64,000 nucleotides of DNA from Candidatus Binatia bacterium (lineage in GTDB: Bacteria; Desulfobacterota; Binatia; Bin18), in assembly GCA_022820725.1 (NCBI GenBank), contig JAJEFA010000013.1, positions 1-64,000 on the forward strand, given 5' to 3'. Under the pieces are notes generated by a model. That model saw only the letters and a program-made list of their open reading frames with translations. It did not search any database and had not been told where the DNA came from. Of this stretch, positions 45,608 through 54,160 are shown piece by piece. Within the stretch, counting starts at the first letter, position 1. Every line of letters begins with the position of its first letter. The position numbers were made by a program, and so were the translations under genes.

Positions 45608-48322
45608 ATGAGTCTCTCGAATAAGCAGTCCAACGGGGCCGCGGCGGAAACGCCCGCAGGCGGGAAAATACGCTATCAGCCCAGCGTTATCGAGCCGAAA
45701 TGGCAGCGCCATTGGCGGGAACACAAAACCTTTCGCGCCGAGATCGACCGCCGGAAGCAAAAATACTACATCCTGGATATGTTCCCCTATCCGAGTGCCG
45801 CCGGACTGCACGTCGGCCACCCGGAAGGCTATACCGCAACCGATATCCTGGCCCGCTATAAGCGCATGCGGGGACTGAACGTCCTGCATCCCATGGGCTG
45901 GGACGCGTTCGGCCTGCCCGCGGAACAGTATGCGATTGAGACGGGCACGCACCCCCGCGAAACAACGGCGGGCAATATCACGACCTTTCGGCGTCAAATC
46001 CAGGCCCTGGGCTTTTCCTACGATTGGGACCGGGAGATTTCGACCTGCGATCCCGACTACTATCGCTGGACCCAATGGATTTTCCTCAAACTCTACGAGC
46101 GCGGCCTGGCCTATATGGCCGAGGTGCCGGTCAATTGGTGTCCGGCCCTGGGGACGGTCCTGGCCAACGAAGAAGTCATCGACGGCAAGAGTGAGCGCGG
46201 CGGACATGAGGTCATCCGCAAGCCCATGCGGCAGTGGATGCTCCGTATTACGGCCTATGCGGAACGGCTGTTGGCCGGACTCGACGACCTCGATTGGCCG
46301 GAAAATGTCAAGGAAATGCAGCGAAACTGGATCGGGCGGAGCGAGGGCGCCCGCATTCGTTTCCAACTGTGTCACGGCGATGGTGCTCCGTTTACGGAAG
46401 AAGACACTTTTTTCGATGTCTTTACCACGCGCCCGGATACGCTGTTTGGCGCGACCTATTGCGTCCTGGCCCCGGAACATCCCCTGGTGGAGCGTATCAC
46501 CACCCCGGACAATCGGGCCGCGGTCGAGGCGTATAAAGAAGAGGCGCTGCGCAAGTCCGACCTGGCCCGCACGGAGCTGGTGAAGGAAAAGACCGGGGTC
46601 AACACCGGCGGCTATGCGCTGAATCCCGTCAATGGCGAGCCCATTCCGATTTGGGTCGCCGACTATGTCCTGTTCACCTATGGCACCGGGGCGATTATGG
46701 CCGTGCCGGGCGGAGACGAGCGGGACTGGGAGTTTGCCCGGCAGTTTGACATCCCGATTGTTGAGGTGGTCCGGGGGGGGGATATCGAGACCGGAGCCTA
46801 TATCGGAGACGGACCCCATGTGAACTCCGGCTTTCTGGACGGTCTCAACGTGGCTGAAGCCAAGAAAAAGATGCAGGTCTGGCTGGAGGAACACGGCCAC
46901 GGCGAAGGTACGGTGAACTATAAGCTCCGGGACTGGCTGTTCAGTCGCCAGCGGTATTGGGGCGAGCCGTTTCCTGTGCTCCACGTAGACGGACAGCCCC
47001 AGCCGGTCGCGCCGCAGGATTTGCCCGTGCTCCTGCCCGACGTCGAGAGTTTCCGTCCAACCGGAACCGGCGAGCCGCCGCTGGCCGCCGCACAGGACTG
47101 GGTGGAGACGACCGAACCGGCCTCGGGTCAGCCGGCGCTGCGGGAAACCAACACCATGCCCCAGTGGGCCGGGAGCTGTTGGTATTTTCTACGCTTCCTG
47201 GACCCGCAGAATGCGGATAAGCCGTGGGACGCGGATGTCGAACAGTACTGGATGCCGGTGGATCTCTACGTCGGGGGCGTGGAGCACGCCGTGCTGCACT
47301 TATTGTACGCCCGCTTCTGGCACCACGTCCTGTACGACTGCGGCCTCGTCTCCACGCCTGAACCCTTCGAGCGTCTGGTCAATCCAGGTATGGTCCTGGG
47401 GTTCAGTTATCGCTACTACCAGGACGGGCAGGGGCGGCGCTATTCGGTACACGCCGTCGAGAAGATCACTCGGGAGGGCAACGAGGAGGCCGAGTACGCG
47501 CTGAGGGCGGACCCGACAACACGGCTCAGTGTGGCATACGTCCCGGTAGACCAGGTGGCGTGGCGCGACGAAAAGCCCTATCACCCGGATGATACGGACC
47601 TGGAACTGGAGCCCCAAACCGACAAAATGTCGAAATCCCGGGGCAATGTGGTGAATCCCGATGTCGTGATCGAAGAGTATGGGGCCGATGCGCTGCGCTG
47701 CCATGAGATGTTCATGGGGCCGCTGGATCAGGTCAAACCCTGGAATACGCGCTCGGTTGCCGGCGTGTATCGCTTCCTGCACCGGGCCTGGGCGTTGATC
47801 GTGGCCGACACCGGCGACCTGCGCCCGGCGATTGTGGCCGCGGACCCGCAGCCCGACGCGGCACTCACCCGCCTCTTTCATAAAACGGTGCAAAAAGTCA
47901 CCGAAGACATCGAGGGCATGCGCTTCCACACCGCGCTGAGCGCCCTGATGGTGTTTGTGAACGACGCGCAAAAGGCCCCACGCCTGCCGCGGGCACTGGC
48001 CGAGGGGTTTGTGCTCCTGCTGGCGCCCTTCGCGCCCCATCTGGGCGAAGAATTGTGGCAGCGCCTGGGGCACGCGGAGACGCTGACGTATGAAGCCTGG
48101 CCGTCGTATGATCCGGAGCTCATTCGGGAGGAGACCGTCACGGTTGCGGTCCAGGTCAACGGAAAATTCCGGGCGACCATTGAGCTGGCTGTTGACGCGG
48201 ATAAGGAAACGGCCCTGGATGTGGCGCGGAAGCAGGACAAGGTGGCCACGCATTTAGCCGGCAAGACCATCCGGCGCGAAATCGTCGTGCCGGGGCGGTT
48301 GGTGAATTTCGTGCTTGGCTAG
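45608..48322 (+). CDS. leuS: Leucyl-tRNA synthetase
   Basis: 904 residues, slightly long for the family. Class I synthetase with the HIGH-type motif in [19 protein letters not shown] and KMSKS in [14 protein letters not shown]. The CP1 editing domain contains [22 protein letters not shown] and the conserved [19 protein letters not shown]. The leucine-specific insertion before KMSKS ([17 protein letters not shown] region) explains part of the length. It follows nusB by 46 bases; lptE follows. Confidence 0.97.
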   Translation: MSLSNKQSNGAAAETPAGGKIRYQPSVIEPKWQRHWREHKTFRAEIDRRKQKYYILDMFPYPSAAGLHVGHPEGYTATDILARYKRMRGLNVLHPMGWDAFGLPAEQYAIETGTHPRETTAGNITTFRRQIQALGFSYDWDREISTCDPDYYRWTQWIFLKLYERGLAYMAEVPVNWCPALGTVLANEEVIDGKSERGGHEVIRKPMRQWMLRITAYAERLLAGLDDLDWPENVKEMQRNWIGRSEGARIRFQLCHGDGAPFTEEDTFFDVFTTRPDTLFGATYCVLAPEHPLVERITTPDNRAAVEAYKEEALRKSDLARTELVKEKTGVNTGGYALNPVNGEPIPIWVADYVLFTYGTGAIMAVPGGDERDWEFARQFDIPIVEVVRGGDIETGAYIGDGPHVNSGFLDGLNVAEAKKKMQVWLEEHGHGEGTVNYKLRDWLFSRQRYWGEPFPVLHVDGQPQPVAPQDLPVLLPDVESFRPTGTGEPPLAAAQDWVETTEPASGQPALRETNTMPQWAGSCWYFLRFLDPQNADKPWDADVEQYWMPVDLYVGGVEHAVLHLLYARFWHHVLYDCGLVSTPEPFERLVNPGMVLGFSYRYYQDGQGRRYSVHAVEKITREGNEEAEYALRADPTTRLSVAYVPVDQVAWRDEKPYHPDDTDLELEPQTDKMSKSRGNVVNPDVVIEEYGADALRCHEMFMGPLDQVKPWNTRSVAGVYRFLHRAWALIVADTGDLRPAIVAADPQPDAALTRLFHKTVQKVTEDIEGMRFHTALSALMVFVNDAQKAPRLPRALAEGFVLLLAPFAPHLGEELWQRLGHAETLTYEAWPSYDPELIREETVTVAVQVNGKFRATIELAVDADKETALDVARKQDKVATHLAGKTIRREIVVPGRLVNFVLG

Positions 48323-48364
48323 AGCAAATCACGATGCAGTGTAGCGGGTCTCTCTCCTCCTTGA

Positions 48365-48392
48365 GTAGGGGCGACCGGCCGGTCGCCCCTAC
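48365..48392. repeat. 28-base perfect palindrome upstream of lptE
   Basis: Arm GTAGGGGCGACCGG directly followed by its reverse complement, then ACTTTT and the lptE ATG four bases later. The outer AGGGGC/GCCCCT hexamers are shared with the palindromes at 19626 and 49191, but the core differs. It could fold into a strong hairpin at the lptE start. Confidence 0.85.
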
Positions 48393-48396
48393 TTTT

Positions 48397-48975
48397 ATGA
48401 AGAAAGCGTATTCCCTTTTGATCGTCGTGTGCGCCTGCCTGTGGAGCGCGTGTGGCTATCAGTTTGCGGGGACCGCCCCCCTCCCGCAGGGAATCCAGAC
48501 GGTGAGCTTTGCCGATTTCTCCAATCATACGCTGGAGACCGGTGTGGAAAAGGAACTCCAGTGGGCCATGGAGCGGGAGTTGCGGATCCGCCGGAATATT
48601 CGGGTCACCGACACGGGCGAGGGGGTCATCTCCGCCCAGCTCCAGATGCTGGAACTGCGGCCGTTTTCGTTTGACCGCCGCGACCAGGTGCTTGAGTATG
48701 AAATGGTGCTGGCCCTCGATGTCCAGCTCACCGACCGAGGAAGCGGACAAGTCCTGTGGCAGGCCGACAACCTGCGAGTGACGGAATACTACAGCGCCAT
48801 TCCCCAGGTCCTGGTGACGACCTCACCCGAATTCCTGCAGGGAACGCTCGACCCTGACGACCTGCCCGGCCTCACGGACGTGCAGTTCTCGGAAACCCAG
48901 CGCCGCCTCGCCACCGCGCGCCTCTTTACTGCGGCGGCGCGTGAGGTCTCGTATCGTCTGGGCGATAATTTCTAA
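48397..48975 (+). CDS. lptE: LPS-assembly lipoprotein LptE
   Basis: 192 residues from ATG 48397. A signal peptide ends in lipobox LWSAC with C19, placing the protein in the outer membrane inner leaflet. The GYQFAGTAPLPQGIQTVSFADFSNHT opening and the later VLEYEMVLALDVQLTDR match the LptE/RlpB family, the plug of the LptD LPS translocon. The leuS-lptE order is conserved; holA, which normally follows, is absent. The start lacks a visible ribosome site because a palindrome occupies that position. Confidence 0.85.
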   Translation: MKKAYSLLIVVCACLWSACGYQFAGTAPLPQGIQTVSFADFSNHTLETGVEKELQWAMERELRIRRNIRVTDTGEGVISAQLQMLELRPFSFDRRDQVLEYEMVLALDVQLTDRGSGQVLWQADNLRVTEYYSAIPQVLVTTSPEFLQGTLDPDDLPGLTDVQFSETQRRLATARLFTAAAREVSYRLGDNF

Positions 48976-49328
48976 TCCGCATCCACGGATGAGGATGCCG
49001 ACTCAAGGCGACCCTGATCCTCTCTCGGGAGGGATGCTGTAGATTAGGCCGCCACCCCCTCTCCGGGGTGCTGGCAGCGCCTTCCCCCGCCCTCCGGCCC
49101 CCTTTCCCAGGGGGTGGGGTGCGGGACCAAGCGGTGGCCACCCGTCCGACCGGTTAATGTGCCTCACACGTCTATGGGAAGCGTGCCGCGGTAGGGGCAA
49201 TTCATGAATTGCCCCTACGGATCAGCCCGAACCGGGGCCACCACCTCATGTGCAGCACACGTCCCGGGAGGGGTGCCGCGCGGGAGGGGGGGGGGAGTTC
49301 CCCCCAGGTCCGCCCTACATCGACTTTT
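48976..49328. other. Non-coding, repeat-rich gap after lptE
   Basis: About 350 bases without a supported gene. It contains C/G-rich tracts, a 10-base G run (49286-49295) followed by a C run that can pair with it, and the palindrome at 49191-49218. In related gene orders holA would lie in this area; no remnant of it is recognisable. Confidence 0.6.
49191..49218. repeat. 28-base perfect palindrome
   Basis: Arm GTAGGGGCAATTCA followed directly by its reverse complement. It contains the 24-base palindrome found at 19626-19649 and shares its outer 8 bases per arm with 48365-48392. Confidence 0.85.
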
Positions 49329-49496
49329 TTATCGATCATTCAGAACCGTCTTCATCTCCTGGAAGACAAACGACAGAGGCGGCGCTGAACATGGCGTGTG
49401 ATTATCCGGCTCTTCAACGGGATGTCGATGCCATCCGCCGAGATTGTCATAGCCAAAGATCCGTTGACCTCTACGGATCAGGGATAGGATTCCGAT
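49329..49496 (-). pseudogene. C-terminal remnant of a TumE-like (DUF6516) toxin
   Basis: An open stretch of 55 codons without a start codon, bounded upstream by an in-frame TGA at 49497-49499. It reads RRGQRIFGYDN, then HRHPVEEPDNHTPC and PPLSFVFQEMKTVLNDR. The IF-x-YDN ... H ... H ... E-M/I pattern resembles the C-terminal half of TumE-type toxins. It overlaps the 3' end of the upstream small gene. The N-terminal half is missing, so it should be inactive. Confidence 0.5.
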
Positions 49497-49861
49497 TCAG
49501 GGTGGTCAAGTTCCTGTACGGCTGCCAGCAAATCGGTGTGCTCCATCTGTCGGGCTTCCCACTCCATGAAGTCGCGTTCAACCTCGTGCGAGCGCCGCTG
49601 CGGAATGTTGTCAGCCTGCCACGCCACGGCAAACTCGGCGAACGGCATCCCATACTTGGTCTCAAAGCCGCTCAGGGCCGTATTGCACTCGCGAAGCTGT
49701 GACTCCAGACGCGCTCGGGTCACATTCTCCAGTTTGGTTTCCAGGTCTTCGCCCGGCGCAAATGCCTCAAGGACACGAACGAGTTTCTCGCTGACGGTGA
49801 CAATCGGTATGACCGCTCCCTCTTCTGATGTGAACCTAGCCCCGGAGCAACACATGGTCAA
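49478..49861 (-). CDS. Small hypothetical protein, possible antitoxin partner of TumE-like remnant
   Basis: 127 residues if started at ATG 49861; the recognisable region starts near residue 17 (VIPIVTVSEKLVRVLEAF), and no normal start codon lies exactly there although GAGGGA precedes it. The protein is acidic and helical (LETKLENVTRARLESQLRECNTALSGFETKYG over ~32 residues), with a coiled-coil-like character. No named family is recognised. Its position just ahead of the TumE-like remnant suggests it was the antitoxin. Confidence 0.55.
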   Translation of the reverse strand: MTMCCSGARFTSEEGAVIPIVTVSEKLVRVLEAFAPGEDLETKLENVTRARLESQLRECNTALSGFETKYGMPFAEFAVAWQADNIPQRRSHEVERDFMEWEARQMEHTDLLAAVQELDHPESESYP

Positions 49862-49945
49862 GAAATGTGCCCCTCGCAGTGTTCGGGGACCGTGCGGGAC
49901 GCGACGTTGAATTATGAGCCGTGGAATACCTGCCGGATACCGGTG

Positions 49946-49974
49946 GAAACAGAAAAGGGGCCGTATAGCCCCTT
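49946..49974 (-). terminator. Rho-independent terminator of rpsT
   Basis: On the minus strand, AAGGGGC/GCCCCTT pairs around a 6-base loop and is followed by TTCTGTTTCC. It starts 11 bases after the rpsT stop codon. Confidence 0.75.
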
Positions 49975-49984
49975 GCCGATGGGG

Positions 49985-50257
49985 TCAGGCCGAGGCGGCG
50001 GTGTGGTGTTTGTGGACCAGTTTTGAGAGCTGGCCGATATACCGGTCTGCCGCGTTTTTGGGAATGAGCCGTTTCTGGCCCGCCCGGTGGAGCGCGCTGA
50101 CCGCCGTCCGCAGCGCACTCTCGATTGCGGTGCTCTCTCCGCTCTCGACCGCTGCCGTGACTCTTTTCATAAGGGTCTTCACCCGTGATTTGGCCGCGTG
50201 GTTGCGGGCGCGCCGCACCTCGCTCTGACGATGACGTTTCTTTTCTCCTGATGCCAC
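49985..50257 (-). CDS. rpsT: 30S ribosomal protein S20
   Basis: 90 residues from a GTG at 50257, chosen because AGAGGAG lies eight bases upstream and the protein then begins like S20 (ASGEKKRHRQSEVRRARNHAAKSRVKTLMKRV over ~32 residues). It binds 16S rRNA. It is transcribed opposite to murJ; the short divergent gap must contain both promoters. Confidence 0.93.
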   Translation of the reverse strand: MASGEKKRHRQSEVRRARNHAAKSRVKTLMKRVTAAVESGESTAIESALRTAVSALHRAGQKRLIPKNAADRYIGQLSKLVHKHHTAASA

Positions 50258-50392
50258 GTACAATACTCCTCTCTGAGGTCCTGTTCCTACCACGGGCGGG
50301 GAGACGAATCAACGTCGCACGAGAGCTGACGATTGAAGAGCCCGGCCGGGCAACAGGGTGGAGCCAACGCTGCCAGGTCAGGTGTACGCGGC

Positions 50393-52069
50393 ATGCAACA
50401 AGACGCTGGAGAACATGCCCAGGTTGTGCGGGCCGTTGGCCAGATCGGCGGGCTGACGCTGTTGAGCCGCATTTCCGGCTTGGGCCGGGATATGGTGATC
50501 GGCTATGTCTTTGGAGCGGGTCCGGCGGCTGATGCGTTCTTTGTGGCGTTCCGCATTCCCAACCTGCTCCGGCGTCTCGTCGGTGAGGGGGCAACCGACG
50601 CCGCTTTTGTCCCGGTACTGACCAGATATCTGACCCGGCGGTCCCGCGCGGCGAGTCAGATGCTGCGCGCCTTCTTCGGGACCGGGCTCGGCCTGCTGCT
50701 CGTTTTGACCGGCCTGGGAATAGGCTTTGCCGACCCCATTACCCGCCTCTTCGCGCCCGGTTTTACGAGCGACAAATTGCTGCTCACCATTGATTTGACC
50801 CGCATCATGTTTGTCTACCTCTTCTGGGTTGGCGCGGCCGCGCTCGTCATGGGGGTCTTGCACGCGCTCCGACACTTCACGGCTCCGGCCTTTGCGCCGG
50901 TGCTGTTTAACGCCGCCGTGATTGTGAGCGTGTTCGGTCTGTCGGCCCATACGGCCGAGCCCGTGCTGAGCCTGGCCTATGGGGTCGTGCTGGGCGGCGT
51001 CTGCCAACTCCTGTGGCAGCTGCCCGCGCTCGTCCGCCACGGGGTGTCGTTCCGTCTGAGCTGGCAGCCGCGCCATCCGGCCTTACGGCGGATGGGTCTG
51101 CTCTTGCTGCCGCTCGTTTTCGGAACCGGTATTTTTCAACTCAATCACATCATCAGTACCCTGCTGGCCTCGCTGCTCGCGGACGGCAGCGTCGCCCATC
51201 TGTGGTACGCCAGCCGTTTGTTTGAATTTCCCGTTGGCATTTTTGTGGTTGCCCTGAGTACCGCGGTCCTGCCCAGCCTGGCGACGCAGGCCCAGCAGAA
51301 AGACTGGGCCGGCATGCAGGACAGTCTGGGTTTTGCCCTGCGGCTGGTCAATGTGGTGACGCTGCCCGCGGCGGTTGGGCTGGCCGTGCTGGCGACGCCT
51401 GTCACGACGGTCCTGTTTTTCAGAGGCGCCTTTTCCGCTCAGGATGTGGCGGTGACGGCGGCGGTCCTCCAGGCGCTGGCCCTGGGCCTGTGGGCGGTGG
51501 CGGCCACACGGCAGGTCACGGCCTGTTTATACGCCCTCGGGGATACCCGGACGCCGGTATGGGGTGGGGTGGTCGCCCTCATAGTGAAAATAGGGGCCAG
51601 CCTCGCCCTCATGGGCCGTATCAGCCTCCCTGCTGAGGCGAATTGGCTGGCGCAGGGTGTCGCGACTTTGAGCGGCCTGCTCTCAATACAGCAGTGGGGA
51701 GTGGTCGGCCTTGCCGCCGCCACTTCGCTCGCGGCCGTGGCCAATCTGGTCTTCCAGGCCGCTCGCCTGTCACGGCGTTTTTCCGCCTTTCCGTGGCAAC
51801 CGTGGGTCGTCTCTCTGCTGTGGAGCGGCATCGCCTCGGTCGGGATGTTGATCGTACTCTGGTGGTGTGTGGGGCAGGTCGACTGGCTTGCCCCGGCCGG
51901 CTCTCGTCTCAGCCGGCTGGGGAGTCTCGGTGGGGCTCTCCTGATCGGCGTGTGCAGTTTTGTTGTCCTGGTCTGGCCGGGTGGGAAAGACGAACTGCGC
52001 GCCTTACTGGGCATCCTACCCGACCGCCTGCTTGGCCTCCTGCCACAATTCCTCCAGCCGCGTCCGTGA
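50393..52069 (+). CDS. murJ: Lipid II flippase MurJ
   Basis: 558 residues from ATG 50393 (a GTG frame from 50333 is possible). About 14 membrane segments, MOP superfamily. The N-terminus GLTLLSRISGLGRDMVIGYVFGAGPAADAFFVAFRIPNLLRRLVGEGA (over ~50 residues) is characteristic, as is the FAPGF loop at about residue 120. It flips lipid-linked peptidoglycan precursors across the inner membrane. The rpsT/murJ neighbourhood is conserved in deltaproteobacteria. Its last 54 bases overlap mazG on the opposite strand. Confidence 0.93.
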   Translation: MQQDAGEHAQVVRAVGQIGGLTLLSRISGLGRDMVIGYVFGAGPAADAFFVAFRIPNLLRRLVGEGATDAAFVPVLTRYLTRRSRAASQMLRAFFGTGLGLLLVLTGLGIGFADPITRLFAPGFTSDKLLLTIDLTRIMFVYLFWVGAAALVMGVLHALRHFTAPAFAPVLFNAAVIVSVFGLSAHTAEPVLSLAYGVVLGGVCQLLWQLPALVRHGVSFRLSWQPRHPALRRMGLLLLPLVFGTGIFQLNHIISTLLASLLADGSVAHLWYASRLFEFPVGIFVVALSTAVLPSLATQAQQKDWAGMQDSLGFALRLVNVVTLPAAVGLAVLATPVTTVLFFRGAFSAQDVAVTAAVLQALALGLWAVAATRQVTACLYALGDTRTPVWGGVVALIVKIGASLALMGRISLPAEANWLAQGVATLSGLLSIQQWGVVGLAAATSLAAVANLVFQAARLSRRFSAFPWQPWVVSLLWSGIASVGMLIVLWWCVGQVDWLAPAGSRLSRLGSLGGALLIGVCSFVVLVWPGGKDELRALLGILPDRLLGLLPQFLQPRP

Positions 52070-52825
52070 GGTGTGATAGATGTCCTCCCGGTTGCGCGCG
52101 AGCTGCTCCTCGATGTAACGAAAGCGCCTGCTGAAACGGCGGTTGGCTTTACGCAGGGCCGACTCGGCGTCCAGGTCAAGATGCCGGGCGAGGCTGGTCA
52201 AGGCAAACAACAGGTCGCCGAGTTCATGTTCCTGCTGCTCCGGGTGCGGTGTTGCCAGCACCGCTGCCAATTCCTGGTACTCTTCCGTCACCTTCTCAAA
52301 GACCGCCGCCGCCGCCGGCCAGTCAAAACCGACCCGGGTGGCCTTTTCGCCCAGTCGCTGCGCCTGGATCAGGGCCGGCGCGCCTTTGGGAACACCGGCC
52401 AGAATGGATTGATCCGCAACTCCGCGTTCCTTCTTTTTCGCCCTTTTTTCCTGGGCTTTGATTTTGGCCCAATTCTGACTGACCTCTGCGGCGCTCTCGA
52501 CTTTCAGGTCACTAAAGACGTGCGGATGGCGGCGGGTCATTTTATCGGCAATGGCCTGGGCCACATCGTCAATCGTAAATTCCCCGGCTTCGGCCATCAG
52601 CTGGGCGTGAAACACGATCTGGAGGAGGAGGTCCCCCAATTCCTCTTTCAGCTCAGCCCAGTCTTCCGCCTCAAGGGCGTCCAGCACCTCATAGGTCTCC
52701 TCGACGAGGTAGGGCTTGAGCGTCTGCGGCGTCTGCTCCTGATCCCACGGGCAGCCGTTCGGACTGCGCAGCGTCGCCATAATGCTGACGAGTCGGTCAA
52801 ACGCGGGGTGGAGACTGTGTGCCAT
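52016..52825 (-). CDS. mazG: Nucleoside triphosphate pyrophosphohydrolase MazG
   Basis: 269 residues, similar to the 263-residue E. coli enzyme. Two MazG domains: the first with CPWDQEQTPQTLKPYLVEETYEVLDAL and EELGDLLLQIVFHA (EExxE/ExxD metal motifs), the second with EKVTEEYQELAAV and HELGDLLFALTSLARHL. It hydrolyses NTPs including damaged or excess nucleotides. It converges on murJ, and the coding ends overlap by 54 bases. Confidence 0.94.
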   Translation of the reverse strand: MAHSLHPAFDRLVSIMATLRSPNGCPWDQEQTPQTLKPYLVEETYEVLDALEAEDWAELKEELGDLLLQIVFHAQLMAEAGEFTIDDVAQAIADKMTRRHPHVFSDLKVESAAEVSQNWAKIKAQEKRAKKKERGVADQSILAGVPKGAPALIQAQRLGEKATRVGFDWPAAAAVFEKVTEEYQELAAVLATPHPEQQEHELGDLLFALTSLARHLDLDAESALRKANRRFSRRFRYIEEQLARNREDIYHTSRTRLEELWQEAKQAVG

Positions 52826-52851
52826 GGCAGACGGGATAGAAGGCAGAATCT

Positions 52852-53421
52852 CTATAACTTACGCCCGCTCGGAATAGGCTTAGTCTGACCTTGAAAAACA
52901 TCTGTTGGATTTGTGCCATACAGTTCAGACTCTGCTAGCGGTGGAGTAATTTCAGCAAGGAGAAGCTGAGCAGGCTTATCTACTCCAGCACGTAGTTGTA
53001 CGGGTATTTTTCCAAAATTCGCCATCTCTAATGTGATGTGAGCATTGAACCCAGGATCAATCTTGGGAGCAGTTACATGGACTGTAACGCCGATTCTTGC
53101 ATAGCTGCTTCTCCCTTCAACGAGCCCCATTAACGAGTTTGGCATATAGACACGTTCTAGTGTTTGCGCAAGGACAAAATGATTGGGCTCCAGCACAAAG
53201 GTGTCCGCCTCTTCGTTTTCCCAGAGGTCCTCTGAATCCCAGAGTGAAGGGTCCATCTGTATCGAAGGAAGATAACCAGGCTTCTCCTTGAAAGTGGTAA
53301 AGTACCGCCCAAGAAGCAGATCAATTGACACCTGCGCCACCCTATCCTCTGGAATTTCCGGGTCAAAACGCAGGTGTTGGTTCTTAAGATGTTCGAGGAT
53401 TTTAGGGCGAGAGAGGAACAA
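52852..53421 (-). CDS. dcd: dCTP deaminase
   Basis: 189 residues if initiated at TTG 53421, which has AAGG nine bases upstream and gives the usual Dcd start (FLSRPKILEHL); a TTG at 53466 would add 15 residues overlapping the upstream gene further. The signature is EGRSSYARIGVTVHVTAPKIDPGF, with the catalytic Glu in ITLEMANF. It deaminates dCTP to dUTP for thymidylate synthesis. Codon use is much AT-richer than that of mazG next door, suggesting acquisition together with the two small upstream genes. Confidence 0.9.
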   Translation of the reverse strand: MFLSRPKILEHLKNQHLRFDPEIPEDRVAQVSIDLLLGRYFTTFKEKPGYLPSIQMDPSLWDSEDLWENEEADTFVLEPNHFVLAQTLERVYMPNSLMGLVEGRSSYARIGVTVHVTAPKIDPGFNAHITLEMANFGKIPVQLRAGVDKPAQLLLAEITPPLAESELYGTNPTDVFQGQTKPIPSGRKL

Positions 53422-53692
53422 CTGGTTGTACCTTAGCAGTTGACGCCTGCACTTGACGAGTGTCAAAAGCGTGCCCCTGCACGATGGCAGTTACATCGTT
53501 TTCTGTGATTGCAATAATACGAGCGAGAACGGAGGTTGACCCTGTTTCTATTGCTTCCTTTAGTGCACTCGTATCAACAAATCCAACCCACTGACCTTCC
53601 GGAAGTTCAATACGAACAAGGCGTTCATTTGAAAAAGGCCCCGGCTTTACTTCGCAGGGGAGCCACACCCTACCACCCACTTGCAAAGGCAT
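53402..53692 (-). CDS. Hypothetical protein upstream of dcd
   Basis: 96 residues from ATG 53692, with GAAGAAGGAAAGA as ribosome site. Probably a small beta-rich protein (VGGRVWLPCEVKPGPFSNERLVRIELPEGQWVGFVD over ~36 residues). The C-terminal third is Val/Pro-rich. No family is recognised. It overlaps dcd by 20 bases, so the two are coupled. AT-rich codon use matches dcd. Confidence 0.6.
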   Translation of the reverse strand: MPLQVGGRVWLPCEVKPGPFSNERLVRIELPEGQWVGFVDTSALKEAIETGSTSVLARIIAITENDVTAIVQGHAFDTRQVQASTAKVQPVVPLSP

Positions 53693-53707
53693 ACATTCTT
53701 TCCTTCT

Positions 53708-53906
53708 TCAAAAATATAACTGACTGTGTTGAGAGGACTCATTCCCGCTGCCGGCAACATGCCGCCACCGCTTCTTCGGTGGACCTACCATGCGCGCTTT
53801 CGCAACGTTTTCGGGCGAGTTCGGGATCAACTCAGGCACGGGCCGGGCAGCCACCTACATTAGACGTAAGAGTACGCTTGCGGCCGGTTTTCTTTTGGGT
53901 TGCCAT
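53708..53906 (-). pseudogene. Small frameshifted gene ahead of the dcd operon
   Basis: ATG 53906 follows GGAGGGGG and opens MATQKKTGRKRTLTSNVGG, then stops at a TGA after 24 codons. One frame over, the reading continues VAARPVPELIPNSPENVAKAR and MVGPPKKRW through to a stop at 53708-53710, 16 bases before the next gene. Joining the two frames around position 53850 gives a plausible ~66-residue basic protein. This suggests a single frameshift or a sequencing error. Function unknown. Confidence 0.5.
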
Positions 53907-54160
53907 CACCCCCTCCTTTCCAGGATGACACGACAAAATGTCGCCTCATGTAAAATATATCTATCCGTGTATTCTTTGGTGTCAACCACGGCAGTGTAAA
54001 AGATTCTGGGAGCCAAGAGCCGGAAAAATAGGGAATGTAGACGCACGGATGCGCGTACCCTAGAGTGGGTAAGATCGTATATAATTCTCTCGTAGGGTGA
54101 GTTAGGGCGCCGCAAATAAAGAAGGGCTCCAGGTCATGGCGGGGCATATCTATGAGGCGC

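Noticed and set aside
48331..48405. lptE starting further upstream through the palindrome (giving an in-frame GDRPVAPT peptide)
   Set aside because: That peptide is the translation of the dispersed palindrome; the signal peptide and lipobox place the start at 48397.
49250..49702. 150-codon plus-strand frame through the repeat region after lptE
   Set aside because: It starts in a G-rich low-complexity tract and runs antisense to the TumE-like remnant and the small helical protein, which read better.
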